From Planctomycetota bacterium (GTDB taxonomy: Bacteria; Planctomycetota; JAPUJT01): a stretch of DNA of 37,570 bases. This document shows positions 15,134-23,051 of this stretch, piece after piece. A program made the position numbers and the translations under genes. The notes beneath the pieces are model-generated. The model made no database searches, was not told the origin of the DNA, and saw only the letters and a program-made list of their open reading frames with translations. The stretch spans positions 1 through 37,570 of the forward strand of contig JAPUJT010000054.1 in NCBI GenBank assembly GCA_027296055.1. The letters run 5' to 3'. Each line of letters starts with the position of its first letter. Within the stretch, counting starts at the first letter, position 1.

Positions 15134-16273
15134 ATGAACTCCGTACGAATCGTCCTGGGCCTTCTCGTCGTGCTGACCGGCGGTCCTGTTGCAGCGCAGT
15201 GGGATCATCGAGCCCGTGTCGACGATCTCGCCAAACCCTTGCTCGAACAAGACGGAATCGTCGGTTTTGTCGTCGGGCTCGTCCATGCGGGGGATCCGGA
15301 GGTCTACGGATTCGGTCGCACCTCGAAAGAAAGCGATCGCGCGCCCTCCGGCGAGACCGTTTACGAGATCGGCTCGATCACGAAGGTATTCACAGCCATC
15401 ATCCTCGCGGAGATGGCGCGACGGGAGCTGGTAGACCTGAACGATCCCGTGAAGGGCCTTCTACCGGCCGGTGTCAAGATCCCCATTCTGGGGGAGAAGG
15501 AGATCACCCTCCTGCACCTTTCGACGCACACATCCGGCCTTCCTCGAATGCCCTCCAACTTCAGGCCAAAGGACGGGAGAAATCCGTACGCCGACTACGG
15601 TGCCGAGCAACTGTACGACTATCTCCTCACCTCCGAGCTGAACAACGAGCCGGGGGAGAAGTACAGTTACAGCAATCTGGGTGTCGGCTTGCTCGGACAT
15701 GCTCTCTCCCTGCGGGCTGAAAAGCCATATGAAGAGCTCGTTGTGGAATGGATCGCCAGACCGCTCGGGATGGCCCGCACTTCGATCACGCTCTCCGAGG
15801 AGATGCGCGAGAGTCTCGCGCCCGCACACAGCGCCCGTGGAATGCCTGTCTCCAACTGGGACCTGAATGTTTTCGCCGCCGCGGGCGGTATCCGATCCAC
15901 GACGAACGATCTGATCCGCTTCATCCGGGCACAGATCAATCTTTCCCCTGAAGAGCTTGCTCCCGCCTTCCTGGCGACTCATCAGGGGCGTTTCCCCCGA
16001 CGAGGCGGGGAGATAGGCCTCGGGTGGCACCTCCAGGGGAAGGCGGGAGAGAGGAAGCGTCTCCTCTTGCACAACGGACAAACGGGCGGGTATCACGGCT
16101 TCGTCGGCTTCGATCCAGAAATGAAGGTCGGGGTCGTCGTGCTCGCCAACTCGGCGCGTCGGGATTTCGACAAGCTGGGCCTCTCCCTGCTGCGAATGCT
16201 CCAGGATGAGTCGCAGGTTCGAAAGCGGCCCAGGCGGGTCTACTCCGGACGTCGCCTCATGGTGAAAATCTGA
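15134..16273 (+). CDS. exported beta-lactamase-family serine hydrolase
   Basis: 379 residues from ATG 15134, chosen because it opens a signal peptide (MNSVRIVLGLLVVLTGGPVAAQ); the frame extends to 15065 with no added signal. Class C beta-lactamase / DD-peptidase fold: SxxK in GSITKVFTA (nucleophile Ser about 81), YSN in YSYSNLGVG (about 179-181), and HNGQTGG standing for the KTG motif. Members include esterases, D-amino-acid peptidases and true AmpC; the HNG motif and lack of close AmpC features favour an esterase/peptidase. Probably periplasmic. The TTG of the next gene follows 49 nt downstream. Confidence 0.87.
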   Translation: MNSVRIVLGLLVVLTGGPVAAQWDHRARVDDLAKPLLEQDGIVGFVVGLVHAGDPEVYGFGRTSKESDRAPSGETVYEIGSITKVFTAIILAEMARRELVDLNDPVKGLLPAGVKIPILGEKEITLLHLSTHTSGLPRMPSNFRPKDGRNPYADYGAEQLYDYLLTSELNNEPGEKYSYSNLGVGLLGHALSLRAEKPYEELVVEWIARPLGMARTSITLSEEMRESLAPAHSARGMPVSNWDLNVFAAAGGIRSTTNDLIRFIRAQINLSPEELAPAFLATHQGRFPRRGGEIGLGWHLQGKAGERKRLLLHNGQTGGYHGFVGFDPEMKVGVVVLANSARRDFDKLGLSLLRMLQDESQVRKRPRRVYSGRRLMVKI

Positions 16274-16322
16274 CCGGATCTCCCTTTCCGGGAATCGAAA
16301 CTGTTGTCAGAGGGGCAAGACC

Positions 16323-17720
16323 TTGGGTCTCGAGTTTAACTTTCAGTACTTCACCTGGGCTGTGGCGCTCGGTGTGCTCAGCGCCGCCTCCCTCCCGCTT
16401 GGTTCCGCGCTGGGCCTGGTCTGGCAACCCCGTGCCAGGATCACCGCCGCCCTGACGGCCTTTGGGGGGGGGGCTCTGATTGCCGCCCTGGCGCTCGAGC
16501 TGGTCGCCCCGACGGCCGCAGATTTCATCAAGGTGTCACATTCAGGGGACCTCGAGGCCCGACACGAGGCGGCCGGAAACCTCCTCTCCCTGATCGTCAG
16601 CGCCCTGATCGGGGGGTGCCTCTTCCTGATCTTGAACGAGATCATCAACGCCAAAGGGGGATTCCTCCGCAAGACGGCGACGACGATTTCCTTCATGAGC
16701 AGGAGTCGAGCAAAGCGCAACCGGGAGATCCTCCAACAGCTCGCGAAGATCAAAGTTCTACATACTCTGCCACCCGAGCATATCGAGATGCTGGTGGAAA
16801 GCGTTCGGCCCCAGAGCTTTGACGCTGGAGAGGTCCTGTTCGAGGAAGGGACGGCTGGAGACCGGATGTATTTCATCGAGACCGGAATCGTCGAACTGGT
16901 GGAGGGTGGCGACAAGTTCAAGGAGCTTGCTGCCGGAGAGACCCTCGGGGAGATCGCGCTCCTGACCGGAGCCCCTCGCACGGCGACGGCGCGTGCGAAG
17001 GATGTTGTCGATGCTCTCGTCCTCGACAAAGGCGACTTCGATCGTCTTCGTCGTGTGTGCCCGGAGCTGGACGAGGCCGCGAGGGCCCTGGCCGAGGACC
17101 GGCTGGATGAGCTGGCCAGCTTCCAGCAGGAGCGGGCGACTCATGCAGCGGTGTGGGCATCCCAGGCGGTCCATGGCCTGCGCAACAAGACCACGATTCC
17201 CTCCCCCGAGGAGGTCCTGAAAGCCAAGGAGAGTCACTCGGGGGCCCCCCTGGCGATCTGGTTGGGCATCCTCCTCGACGGGATTCCGGAGAGCTTCGTC
17301 ATCGGCGCCAGCTTGCTCGCCACGACTGCTCTTCTCGGCGCGAGCGATGCGGCGACCTTCGGATTCCTCGCTGTCGTGCCGTACACACTCATCGCGGGCC
17401 TGTTCCTCTCCAATTTTCCCGAGGCGATGTCCAGCTCCATCGGAATGGGGAAGCAGGGTATGAGCAAGTCGAAGATCTTCCTGATGTGGTTTTCCTTGGT
17501 GATAGTGACCGCTCTGGGCGCCGGTGTCGGTTACTGGCTGGGGGGGGCCGCTCCGGAGTGGGTCGTCGTCGGCATCGAGGGCCTGGCGGCCGGCGCGATG
17601 CTGACGATGATCGCGTCGACGATGGTGCCGGAGGCGGTGCATCTAGGGGGGGCCAACATCACCGGTCTCGGCACCCTGACCGGCTTCCTGGTCGCTGTCT
17701 CCTTCAAGTTCCTCGAATAG
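16323..17720 (+). CDS. ZIP metal transporter with inserted cyclic-nucleotide-binding domain
   Basis: 465 residues from TTG 16323 (GAGGGG about 7 nt upstream). Membrane segments at about 9-33, 42-62 and 86-107, then a soluble CNBD (about 142-250), then membrane segments from about 308 to the end. The C-terminal part carries ZIP motifs: LLDGIPESFVIGAS (317-330), SNFPEAMSSS (363-372) and MVPEAVH (434-440). The CNBD phosphate-binding cassette looks complete (LGEIALLTGAPRTATARA, 208-225), with the Arg that contacts the cyclic phosphate. ZIP proteins move Zn/Fe/Mn into the cytosol. The insertion lies in the large loop between TM3 and TM4, so nucleotide binding may gate transport. A run of ten G (16464-16473) lies within codons 48-51. 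Confidence 0.88.
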   Translation: MGLEFNFQYFTWAVALGVLSAASLPLGSALGLVWQPRARITAALTAFGGGALIAALALELVAPTAADFIKVSHSGDLEARHEAAGNLLSLIVSALIGGCLFLILNEIINAKGGFLRKTATTISFMSRSRAKRNREILQQLAKIKVLHTLPPEHIEMLVESVRPQSFDAGEVLFEEGTAGDRMYFIETGIVELVEGGDKFKELAAGETLGEIALLTGAPRTATARAKDVVDALVLDKGDFDRLRRVCPELDEAARALAEDRLDELASFQQERATHAAVWASQAVHGLRNKTTIPSPEEVLKAKESHSGAPLAIWLGILLDGIPESFVIGASLLATTALLGASDAATFGFLAVVPYTLIAGLFLSNFPEAMSSSIGMGKQGMSKSKIFLMWFSLVIVTALGAGVGYWLGGAAPEWVVVGIEGLAAGAMLTMIASTMVPEAVHLGGANITGLGTLTGFLVAVSFKFLE

Positions 17721-17873
17721 ATCAAGGCGTCAATCCAGTGGAAATCTCGGTCGGCGTAGGGCATCATCGGGACCTCGTGAAGTGGGTATTCGGGGAACCT
17801 CGTCTGATCGCAGACTCGTTTCGATCATCCGATTAGAATTCCGCCGCGAGCGAGCTCGCGAGGAGGTGATTCG
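17721..17873 (+). promoter_or_regulatory. gap before the HEAT/VWA gene with a short dyad
   Basis: The 153-nt gap has no gene. It contains a dyad GTCTG-ATCG-CAGAC (17802-17815) and, about 20 nt on, TAGAAT (17834-17839), a fair -10 with no clear -35. The SD AGGAGG (17861-17866) is strong. Confidence 0.3.
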
Positions 17874-19256
17874 GTGAGCAAGTCCTGTCGAGCCGCGTAT
17901 CTGATCTTGCTGGTCATCGCGTTGAGCGCTGGAGGAGCCGCGGGGTTCCGCTCCGTCGCCGCCGACCAGGGCGGAGAGGATCTGGAGAGCCTCCAGAAGG
18001 AGCTGAAGAAGTCGGTTCGGTGGAATGACCTTCCCGGCATAACCGCCGTCGTGCGGAAGATGGGGGAGATCGGCACCCGCGAGGCGATGGAATCCCTCCT
18101 CACCGTTTCCATCGCCGTTCCGGAGTCGGAGGTCTACGAAGCCATCGCCGAGGGCCTGACCACCGTCCGGAGCGAGGAGGCGCTCGAGTTCCTTTTCGAC
18201 GTCCTCCGACGCGAGAAGAAGCTCGGCAAGAAGTTCGACCACTGGCGGCACCGTGTCACCGTGGCCAAGGCCTTCGGTGGACGCGACGACGAGGCGACCA
18301 TCCAGCCTCTCGTCGACGCCCTGACTGACAAGACGTTCCCCGTGCGCCGGCAGGTCCTTCAGTCCCTTGGGAAGCGAGGCGATCGACGGGCGGTCCCGCC
18401 CATCCTCGACATCCTCGAGAAGGAGGAGGAGGCGCCAGGCGTCCCCTGGGAGGACGCCTTGCAGTGCCTCCGCGACATCACGGGACAGGATCTCAAAGCG
18501 GTCGCCGATTGGAGGAACTGGTGGGAGGCCCACGGGAAGAAGGGTTCGGAGACGACCAAGAAACCCGCAGATCCCAGCGACGAGGAGGCCACCCAGGATG
18601 TGTCGACCAATTTCTTTGGCGTCAAGATCATCAGCAAGAGGATCCTCTTCGTGATCGACGTCTCGGGGAGCATGGCGCTATGGGATCCGGGTGGGGACGG
18701 AGAGCAACCCAAGGGATCATCGAAGGGCAAGGGCGAGACCTTCCCACGAAGCCGCCAGCGCATTCAGCGGGCCAAGAGGGAGCTGACCAAGGCGATCCGG
18801 GAGCTCCGACCGCAGGTGAAGTTCAACATCATCACCTTCTCCCATCAGCTCGCTCGCTTCAAGAAGGGCAAGCTCATCTCGGCGACCAAGGGGAACAAGG
18901 GGAAGGCGATCCAGTGGATCCAGCGTCTGCGGGCGAAGGGCGGGACGGCGACCGACGAGGCCCTCGTGGAAGCGCTGCAGATCCCGGAGGCGAATACGAT
19001 TGTCCTCCTCGCCGACGGGGTGGTCGACAAGCCCGGCGGCGACAACCCGACCGTATCGATGATCCTGGAGCAGGTGAAACAGCTGAATCGCTTTCGCAAG
19101 ATGAAGATCTACACCTTCGGTTTCGATGGGGAGGGGAAGCCCCCCCCGGGCATGCAGGTCAGCCGGAGGCTTACGCCCGAGATCCTCGAGGAGTTCCGGC
19201 AGATGATGATCAGTCTTGCCGCGGAACACGAGGGGACCTACACCTCGATCAAGTAG
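17874..19256 (+). CDS. exported HEAT-repeat plus von Willebrand A domain protein
   Basis: 460 residues from GTG 17874, with AGGAGG 7 nt upstream. N-terminal signal peptide (ILLVIALSAGGAAGF). Residues about 55-205 form HEAT repeats (VSIAVPESEVYEAIAEGL; DDEATIQPLVDAL; KTFPVRRQVLQSLG), ending in ADWRNWWEAHGKK, a phrase I associate with planctomycete HEAT proteins. The VWA domain (about 255-455) has a MIDAS: DVSGSM (262-267), Thr in GGTATDE (about 358-360) and LLADG (D381), so a metal-dependent binding surface is likely intact. A Gly/Lys-rich loop (about 272-292) is inserted after the first MIDAS strand. Probably an extracytoplasmic adhesion or assembly factor; partner unknown. Confidence 0.88.
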   Translation: MSKSCRAAYLILLVIALSAGGAAGFRSVAADQGGEDLESLQKELKKSVRWNDLPGITAVVRKMGEIGTREAMESLLTVSIAVPESEVYEAIAEGLTTVRSEEALEFLFDVLRREKKLGKKFDHWRHRVTVAKAFGGRDDEATIQPLVDALTDKTFPVRRQVLQSLGKRGDRRAVPPILDILEKEEEAPGVPWEDALQCLRDITGQDLKAVADWRNWWEAHGKKGSETTKKPADPSDEEATQDVSTNFFGVKIISKRILFVIDVSGSMALWDPGGDGEQPKGSSKGKGETFPRSRQRIQRAKRELTKAIRELRPQVKFNIITFSHQLARFKKGKLISATKGNKGKAIQWIQRLRAKGGTATDEALVEALQIPEANTIVLLADGVVDKPGGDNPTVSMILEQVKQLNRFRKMKIYTFGFDGEGKPPPGMQVSRRLTPEILEEFRQMMISLAAEHEGTYTSIK

Positions 19257-19265
19257 CCGCGCGGT

Positions 19266-19291
19266 GAAGGCCTTCCGATCCGCTGGATCGG
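19266..19291. terminator. possible bidirectional terminator between convergent genes
   Basis: Two adjacent dyads fill the 61-nt convergent gap: GAAGGCCTTC (19266-19275) and the hairpin CCGATCC-GCT-GGATCGG (19275-19291). The position suits termination, but no good T-run follows on either strand. Confidence 0.35.
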
Positions 19292-19317
19292 GTTGGGAGC
19301 CAGTGATTCCATGTCTA

Positions 19318-20727
19318 TCAGTAGTGGTTGTTCTGGAGGACGAGGTCTTTCCAGTCCTGCCGCTCCGGCATGATCGGCGGGGCCGGGAAATGCTCCGGCG
19401 TCGGGGTCGGCGCCGCGATCGGCTGCTCGAGATCCCGTCCGGTGACCTCGCCCCTGCGGAAGAACAAGTTGTAGATCGACCAGAACAGCTTGTTCCGCGT
19501 GGAGAGGTAGGGGAAGCGGCGAAGCATCGAGCGGACCGAGTAGAACTCGCTGTAGGCGTACATCTGGCCCTCCCGGAGCTGCTCGGGAGTCATGTTCTTC
19601 GGCTTGTAGACGATACGCCCCTGGTCGTAGAGGTCCCAGTCATAGGAGACCATCCGATCGTCGCGCAGCATCTCATACCATGTCAGGGTTCCCGGATACG
19701 GAGTCAGCACGGAGTAGGCGCACATGTCGTAGTCCGCTTCGATGTTGAACTTGACCGTCTCCTCGAAGACGGAGGGATCGTCCGTGTCGAAACCGTACAT
19801 GAACAGCCCGAAGACGAGGATCCCGTAGCTGTGGATCTTTTCCAGTAGAGCATGAAACGTCTCGGGGCGATTCACGCCCTTGTGGACGCTCGCCAGCGTG
19901 TCTCTCGAGATCGATTCGAACCCGATGCTGAGCATGTAACACCCGCTGTCGGCGGCCAGCTCCAGCATGTCGTCCTTCAGCGCAAGACGGCTCGTCACTC
20001 CCGCCTGCCAGCGAATACCTCGCCCCTTCAGGGCCCTCATCACTTCCTTGGGGCGTTCGGGGGTCCCGAAGAAGTCGGCATCGTTCAGGGAGACGTGAGT
20101 GGATCCGCATATGTCGATCTCGTGCATGACTTCATCCACGGGACGGTAGCGAAACCTGAGTCCGTTGAAGAGCGACTCGGCGCAAAAGGTGCAGGCGTGG
20201 TGGCAGCCGCGGGACGTCTGGATGAAGGTGCTGTTCACGTACCGATGCTTCTTCACGAGGTCATATCGGGGGAGCGCCATCTTCTCCATCGAGTGCAAAT
20301 GATTTGCTCTGTAGAGGCCCTTCATGCGGCCTTCCTCGAGGTCGTCCAGGATCCTGTCGATCACGAGCTCGACCTCCCCGATCACCACTGCATCTGCGTG
20401 ATCGAGGGCCTCCTGCGGCATGAAGCTCGGGTGAACCCCGCCCATGATCACGGGGATGCCCCTCTCCCTGAACGAATCTGCGATCTCATAACCGCGTTTG
20501 ACATAGCTTGTCATTGCCGAGATTCCGACGAGGTCCGCCTTCAGATCGAAATCGATGGGCTCGATGTTCTCATCCGTCAGGACTACCTCATACTTATCCT
20601 CAGGGATAACCGCGGCGACAGCCAGAAGCCCGGCGAGAGGCGAGTAGAGGGCTCGGTTCATGTAGATGGGGCGAGTGGTGAACGACTTCGTCTTCGGATT
20701 GACGAGGTGGATCATACGGGTGCGCAC
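19318..20727 (-). CDS. B12-binding-type radical SAM enzyme
   Basis: 469 residues from GTG 20727, with AAAGGAG 6 nt upstream. A cobalamin-binding-like Rossmann domain (about 40-140: VVLTDENIEPIDFDLKAD, VIMGGVHPSFMPQEAL) has no DxHxxG, as in many of these enzymes. The radical SAM core has CHHACTFC (C175, C179, C182), which binds the 4Fe-4S cluster. A conserved radical SAM C-terminal region follows (YGFDTDDPSVFEET, LTPYPGT). Homologues include hopanoid, bacteriochlorophyll and lipid modifying enzymes and RiPP maturases; substrate cannot be told. Divergent from the methyltransferase/permease/BtrH unit. Confidence 0.9.
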   Translation of the reverse strand: MRTRMIHLVNPKTKSFTTRPIYMNRALYSPLAGLLAVAAVIPEDKYEVVLTDENIEPIDFDLKADLVGISAMTSYVKRGYEIADSFRERGIPVIMGGVHPSFMPQEALDHADAVVIGEVELVIDRILDDLEEGRMKGLYRANHLHSMEKMALPRYDLVKKHRYVNSTFIQTSRGCHHACTFCAESLFNGLRFRYRPVDEVMHEIDICGSTHVSLNDADFFGTPERPKEVMRALKGRGIRWQAGVTSRLALKDDMLELAADSGCYMLSIGFESISRDTLASVHKGVNRPETFHALLEKIHSYGILVFGLFMYGFDTDDPSVFEETVKFNIEADYDMCAYSVLTPYPGTLTWYEMLRDDRMVSYDWDLYDQGRIVYKPKNMTPEQLREGQMYAYSEFYSVRSMLRRFPYLSTRNKLFWSIYNLFFRRGEVTGRDLEQPIAAPTPTPEHFPAPPIMPERQDWKDLVLQNNHY

Positions 20728-20767
20728 GGCTATCTCCTTTGCGCTGTGGGAAGGTCGGGAGGGTGGG

Positions 20768-20797
20768 AGCCTAGCATGAGGGTGTCGGAAGCATCAA
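20768..20797 (-). promoter_or_regulatory. promoter of the radical SAM gene
   Basis: Minus strand reads TTGATG (20792-20797), 18 nt, TAGGCT (20768-20773), with TGC directly before the -10 giving an extended -10. About 40 nt upstream of the GTG start. Confidence 0.45.
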
Positions 20798-20836
20798 GGA
20801 ACTTCCCCACTCCTACCACGGGATCCGTCGCCGGGC

Positions 20837-20864
20837 TTGCGCCTGGCGGCAGGATCCGTATATG
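20837..20864 (+). promoter_or_regulatory. promoter of the methyltransferase unit
   Basis: TTGCGC (20837-20842), 16 nt, TATATG (20859-20864). The methyltransferase ATG at 20879 lies only 14 nt beyond the -10, so the leader would be very short, consistent with the absence of an SD. Confidence 0.5.
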
Positions 20865-20878
20865 CTCGCTTCTGCTTC

Positions 20879-21598
20879 ATGGCAACCATCAGCACTGATA
20901 TCTGGGGCGAGGTCTACCGCGACCATCATCGAGGTGTCCGCGCGCCACATACGATCCTCCGGAGCGACGGTCGCCGCGAGACTTTCAAGGACGCGGGCAT
21001 CTACTTCACGGCCCCCCGGGGCCCCGAGGAGGCAAAGGCCCTCGAAGGTCTAGACGGATCGATCCTGGACGCGGCCTGTGGCGCGGGGGCGTATTCGCTC
21101 TTCTTGCAGGAGAGAGGAGCAGAGGTCGTTTCCATTGATTCGTCCGAGGGGGCCATCGAGGTCTGTCGCGAACGCGGATGTCGGGACGCGCGTGTTAGGG
21201 ATGTGCAGGCCATCGAACTCGAGTCTGGAAAATTCGACGCCGTGCTTCTCATGGGGTTCACGCTCGGATTGGGGAAGACCTACTCCGATCAGGTAAGCAT
21301 CTTCAGAAGGCTCCACAAGGTAACCCGATCCACAGGAATCATCGTGGGGACGACGATCGATCCACTGGATACGAAGGATCCGGGACACCTTGCCTACCAC
21401 GAGCAGAACCGCCAGGCGGGCAGACCCCCGGGCATGATTCGGCTGCGCGTGGAATATAAGGGGAAGATGAGTCCCTGGCTGCATGTCTGGATGATGACGC
21501 CACAAGAAGTGGGGAAGGCGGCGTTGGAGGCGGGCTGGAGTATTCGCTCTCCGGATGGAAAGCCAGTCCATGGCATCTATGTTCTGGAGAAAACCTAG
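20879..21598 (+). CDS. class I SAM-dependent methyltransferase
   Basis: 239 residues from ATG 20879; the frame extends to TTG 20837, but that overlaps the likely promoter. Motif I is LDAACGAGAY, followed by the acidic end of strand 2 (VVSIDSSEGAI), the motif II region (FDAVLLMGFTLGLG) and a post-core region (GIIVGTTIDP). This is the Rossmann fold of class I methyltransferases. The C-terminal part (IRLRVEYKGKMSPWLHVWMM) likely shapes the acceptor site; the substrate is unknown. First gene of a unit with an amino acid permease and a BtrH-like protein, suggesting an amino-acid or peptide-derived substrate (inference). Confidence 0.82.
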   Translation: MATISTDIWGEVYRDHHRGVRAPHTILRSDGRRETFKDAGIYFTAPRGPEEAKALEGLDGSILDAACGAGAYSLFLQERGAEVVSIDSSEGAIEVCRERGCRDARVRDVQAIELESGKFDAVLLMGFTLGLGKTYSDQVSIFRRLHKVTRSTGIIVGTTIDPLDTKDPGHLAYHEQNRQAGRPPGMIRLRVEYKGKMSPWLHVWMMTPQEVGKAALEAGWSIRSPDGKPVHGIYVLEKT

Positions 21599-21635
21599 CC
21601 GAGATGTTCCACATCGAATCAGACGACTCTCACCG

Positions 21636-23051
21636 GTGACCCCCAGCGAGCAAAACCCCGGCGACTCGCTCCGACGTGAGCTACGTCCCCTGGACGTGAC
21701 GATGCTCGTCATGGGCGGGATCATCGGCGCCGGGATCTTCTTCACTCCCCAGAAGGTAGCCAGCCTGCAGCCGAGTCTTCTCGGGATCTCGCTTGCGTGG
21801 GGTATCGGCGGCGTTCTCGCTCTCACCGGCGCTCTGGTCTACGCCGAGCTTGGCGGCCTCTTCCCGCGAACGGGGGGGCAGTACGTCTTTCTGCGAGAGG
21901 CATTCGGGCGGAACGTCGCATTCTTTTATGGATGGAACCTCCTGGTCCTCGTCAGCTCGGGAGCGATGGCCATCGTCTGCGGGATCTGCGTGGAGCATCT
22001 CGACGTCGTATTCGGCCACGCGGTGGGGGATCCGACCCGGCCCTACCTTCCCCTCTGGGCGCGGGTCACGCTGTCAGCCGGCTTGATCGTCGCTCTCGTC
22101 GGACTGAACGTACGCGGCGTGAGGCTAGGGGCGAACATTCACAACGTGATCATGATCATCAAAGTCACGTGCGTGCTCTTCGTCATCGTGCTGGGTGTCG
22201 TCTGGTGGTTCAGCCCGGAATCCGCGGCGGGCGCCGGAGCGCAAGCGCCGGCGAAGATGGCCGAGGGCGTCCAATGGCGCGCCCTCGTGCCCGCCATGCT
22301 CGCCGTCCTGTTCAGCTATGGCGGCTGGGAGAGCGTGACTTCGGTCGGCGGAGAAATCCGTGACGGCGGACGTGTCCTCCCCCGAGCGATCCTCGTTGGC
22401 ACGATCTCCGTGATCGCTCTCTATGTGGGCATCAACATCAGCCTCGTGGGGATCCTCGGAGTCGAGGATCTGGCGGGTGCCGAGACTCCGGTCGCCGCCG
22501 CGGCGGGCCGTGTCCTGGGGACGGGCGGCGAGATCCTGGTCGCCTCGATGATCGTCGTATCTACCCTCGGAATCTTGCACGCGTTGATGATCATGGTGCC
22601 TCGCGTCTTCTACGCGATGGCGAGGGACGGAGTCTTCTTCGAGGCGTGCGGCAGGACCCATCCGACCCGGGGGACCCCGCACGTGGCGATACTCCTCTTC
22701 GGCGGGTTCTCCCTCCTCCACATGGTCGTGGCGTCGTTCATCACGGACATCGGCCAGCTCCTCGAGGCGGCCATATTCGTGGACTGGATATTTTTCGCAC
22801 TGATCGGGGGCTCGTACTTCGTCTTCCGGTGGCGCCGGCCGGACGTCGAACGCCCCTTCCGCGCTCCGTTTCATCCGTTCGCAGCCCTCACGTTTGTCGG
22901 CCTCTCCGTTGCGATCGTTCTTGGATCGCTCTGGGGTCTCCCGCCGGAACGACTGCTCATCCCTGCCGTAGCCCTCGGGTCGGGGATGCTCGTGCTCGTC
23001 GGTCGGCACCTCAAGAAACGACAATCGTTCTCGCATGAAGAAGACAGGTAA
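21636..23051 (+). CDS. APC-family amino acid permease
   Basis: 471 residues from GTG 21636, the start that best matches the family (short polar tail, then RPLDVTMLVMGGIIGAGIF); ATG 21579 or 21555 would overlap the methyltransferase. TM1 has GGIIGAGIFFTP, the substrate-binding break typical of APC transporters; TM6 has the second break region (LFSYGGWESVTSVGGE). About twelve membrane helices. Closest in type to the Steve-like / LAT-type exchangers (GxG motif, VPRVFYAMARDGVFFE). Probably amino acid uptake or exchange. Its end overlaps the start of the BtrH-like gene by 17 nt. Confidence 0.9.
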   Translation: MTPSEQNPGDSLRRELRPLDVTMLVMGGIIGAGIFFTPQKVASLQPSLLGISLAWGIGGVLALTGALVYAELGGLFPRTGGQYVFLREAFGRNVAFFYGWNLLVLVSSGAMAIVCGICVEHLDVVFGHAVGDPTRPYLPLWARVTLSAGLIVALVGLNVRGVRLGANIHNVIMIIKVTCVLFVIVLGVVWWFSPESAAGAGAQAPAKMAEGVQWRALVPAMLAVLFSYGGWESVTSVGGEIRDGGRVLPRAILVGTISVIALYVGINISLVGILGVEDLAGAETPVAAAAGRVLGTGGEILVASMIVVSTLGILHALMIMVPRVFYAMARDGVFFEACGRTHPTRGTPHVAILLFGGFSLLHMVVASFITDIGQLLEAAIFVDWIFFALIGGSYFVFRWRRPDVERPFRAPFHPFAALTFVGLSVAIVLGSLWGLPPERLLIPAVALGSGMLVLVGRHLKKRQSFSHEEDR

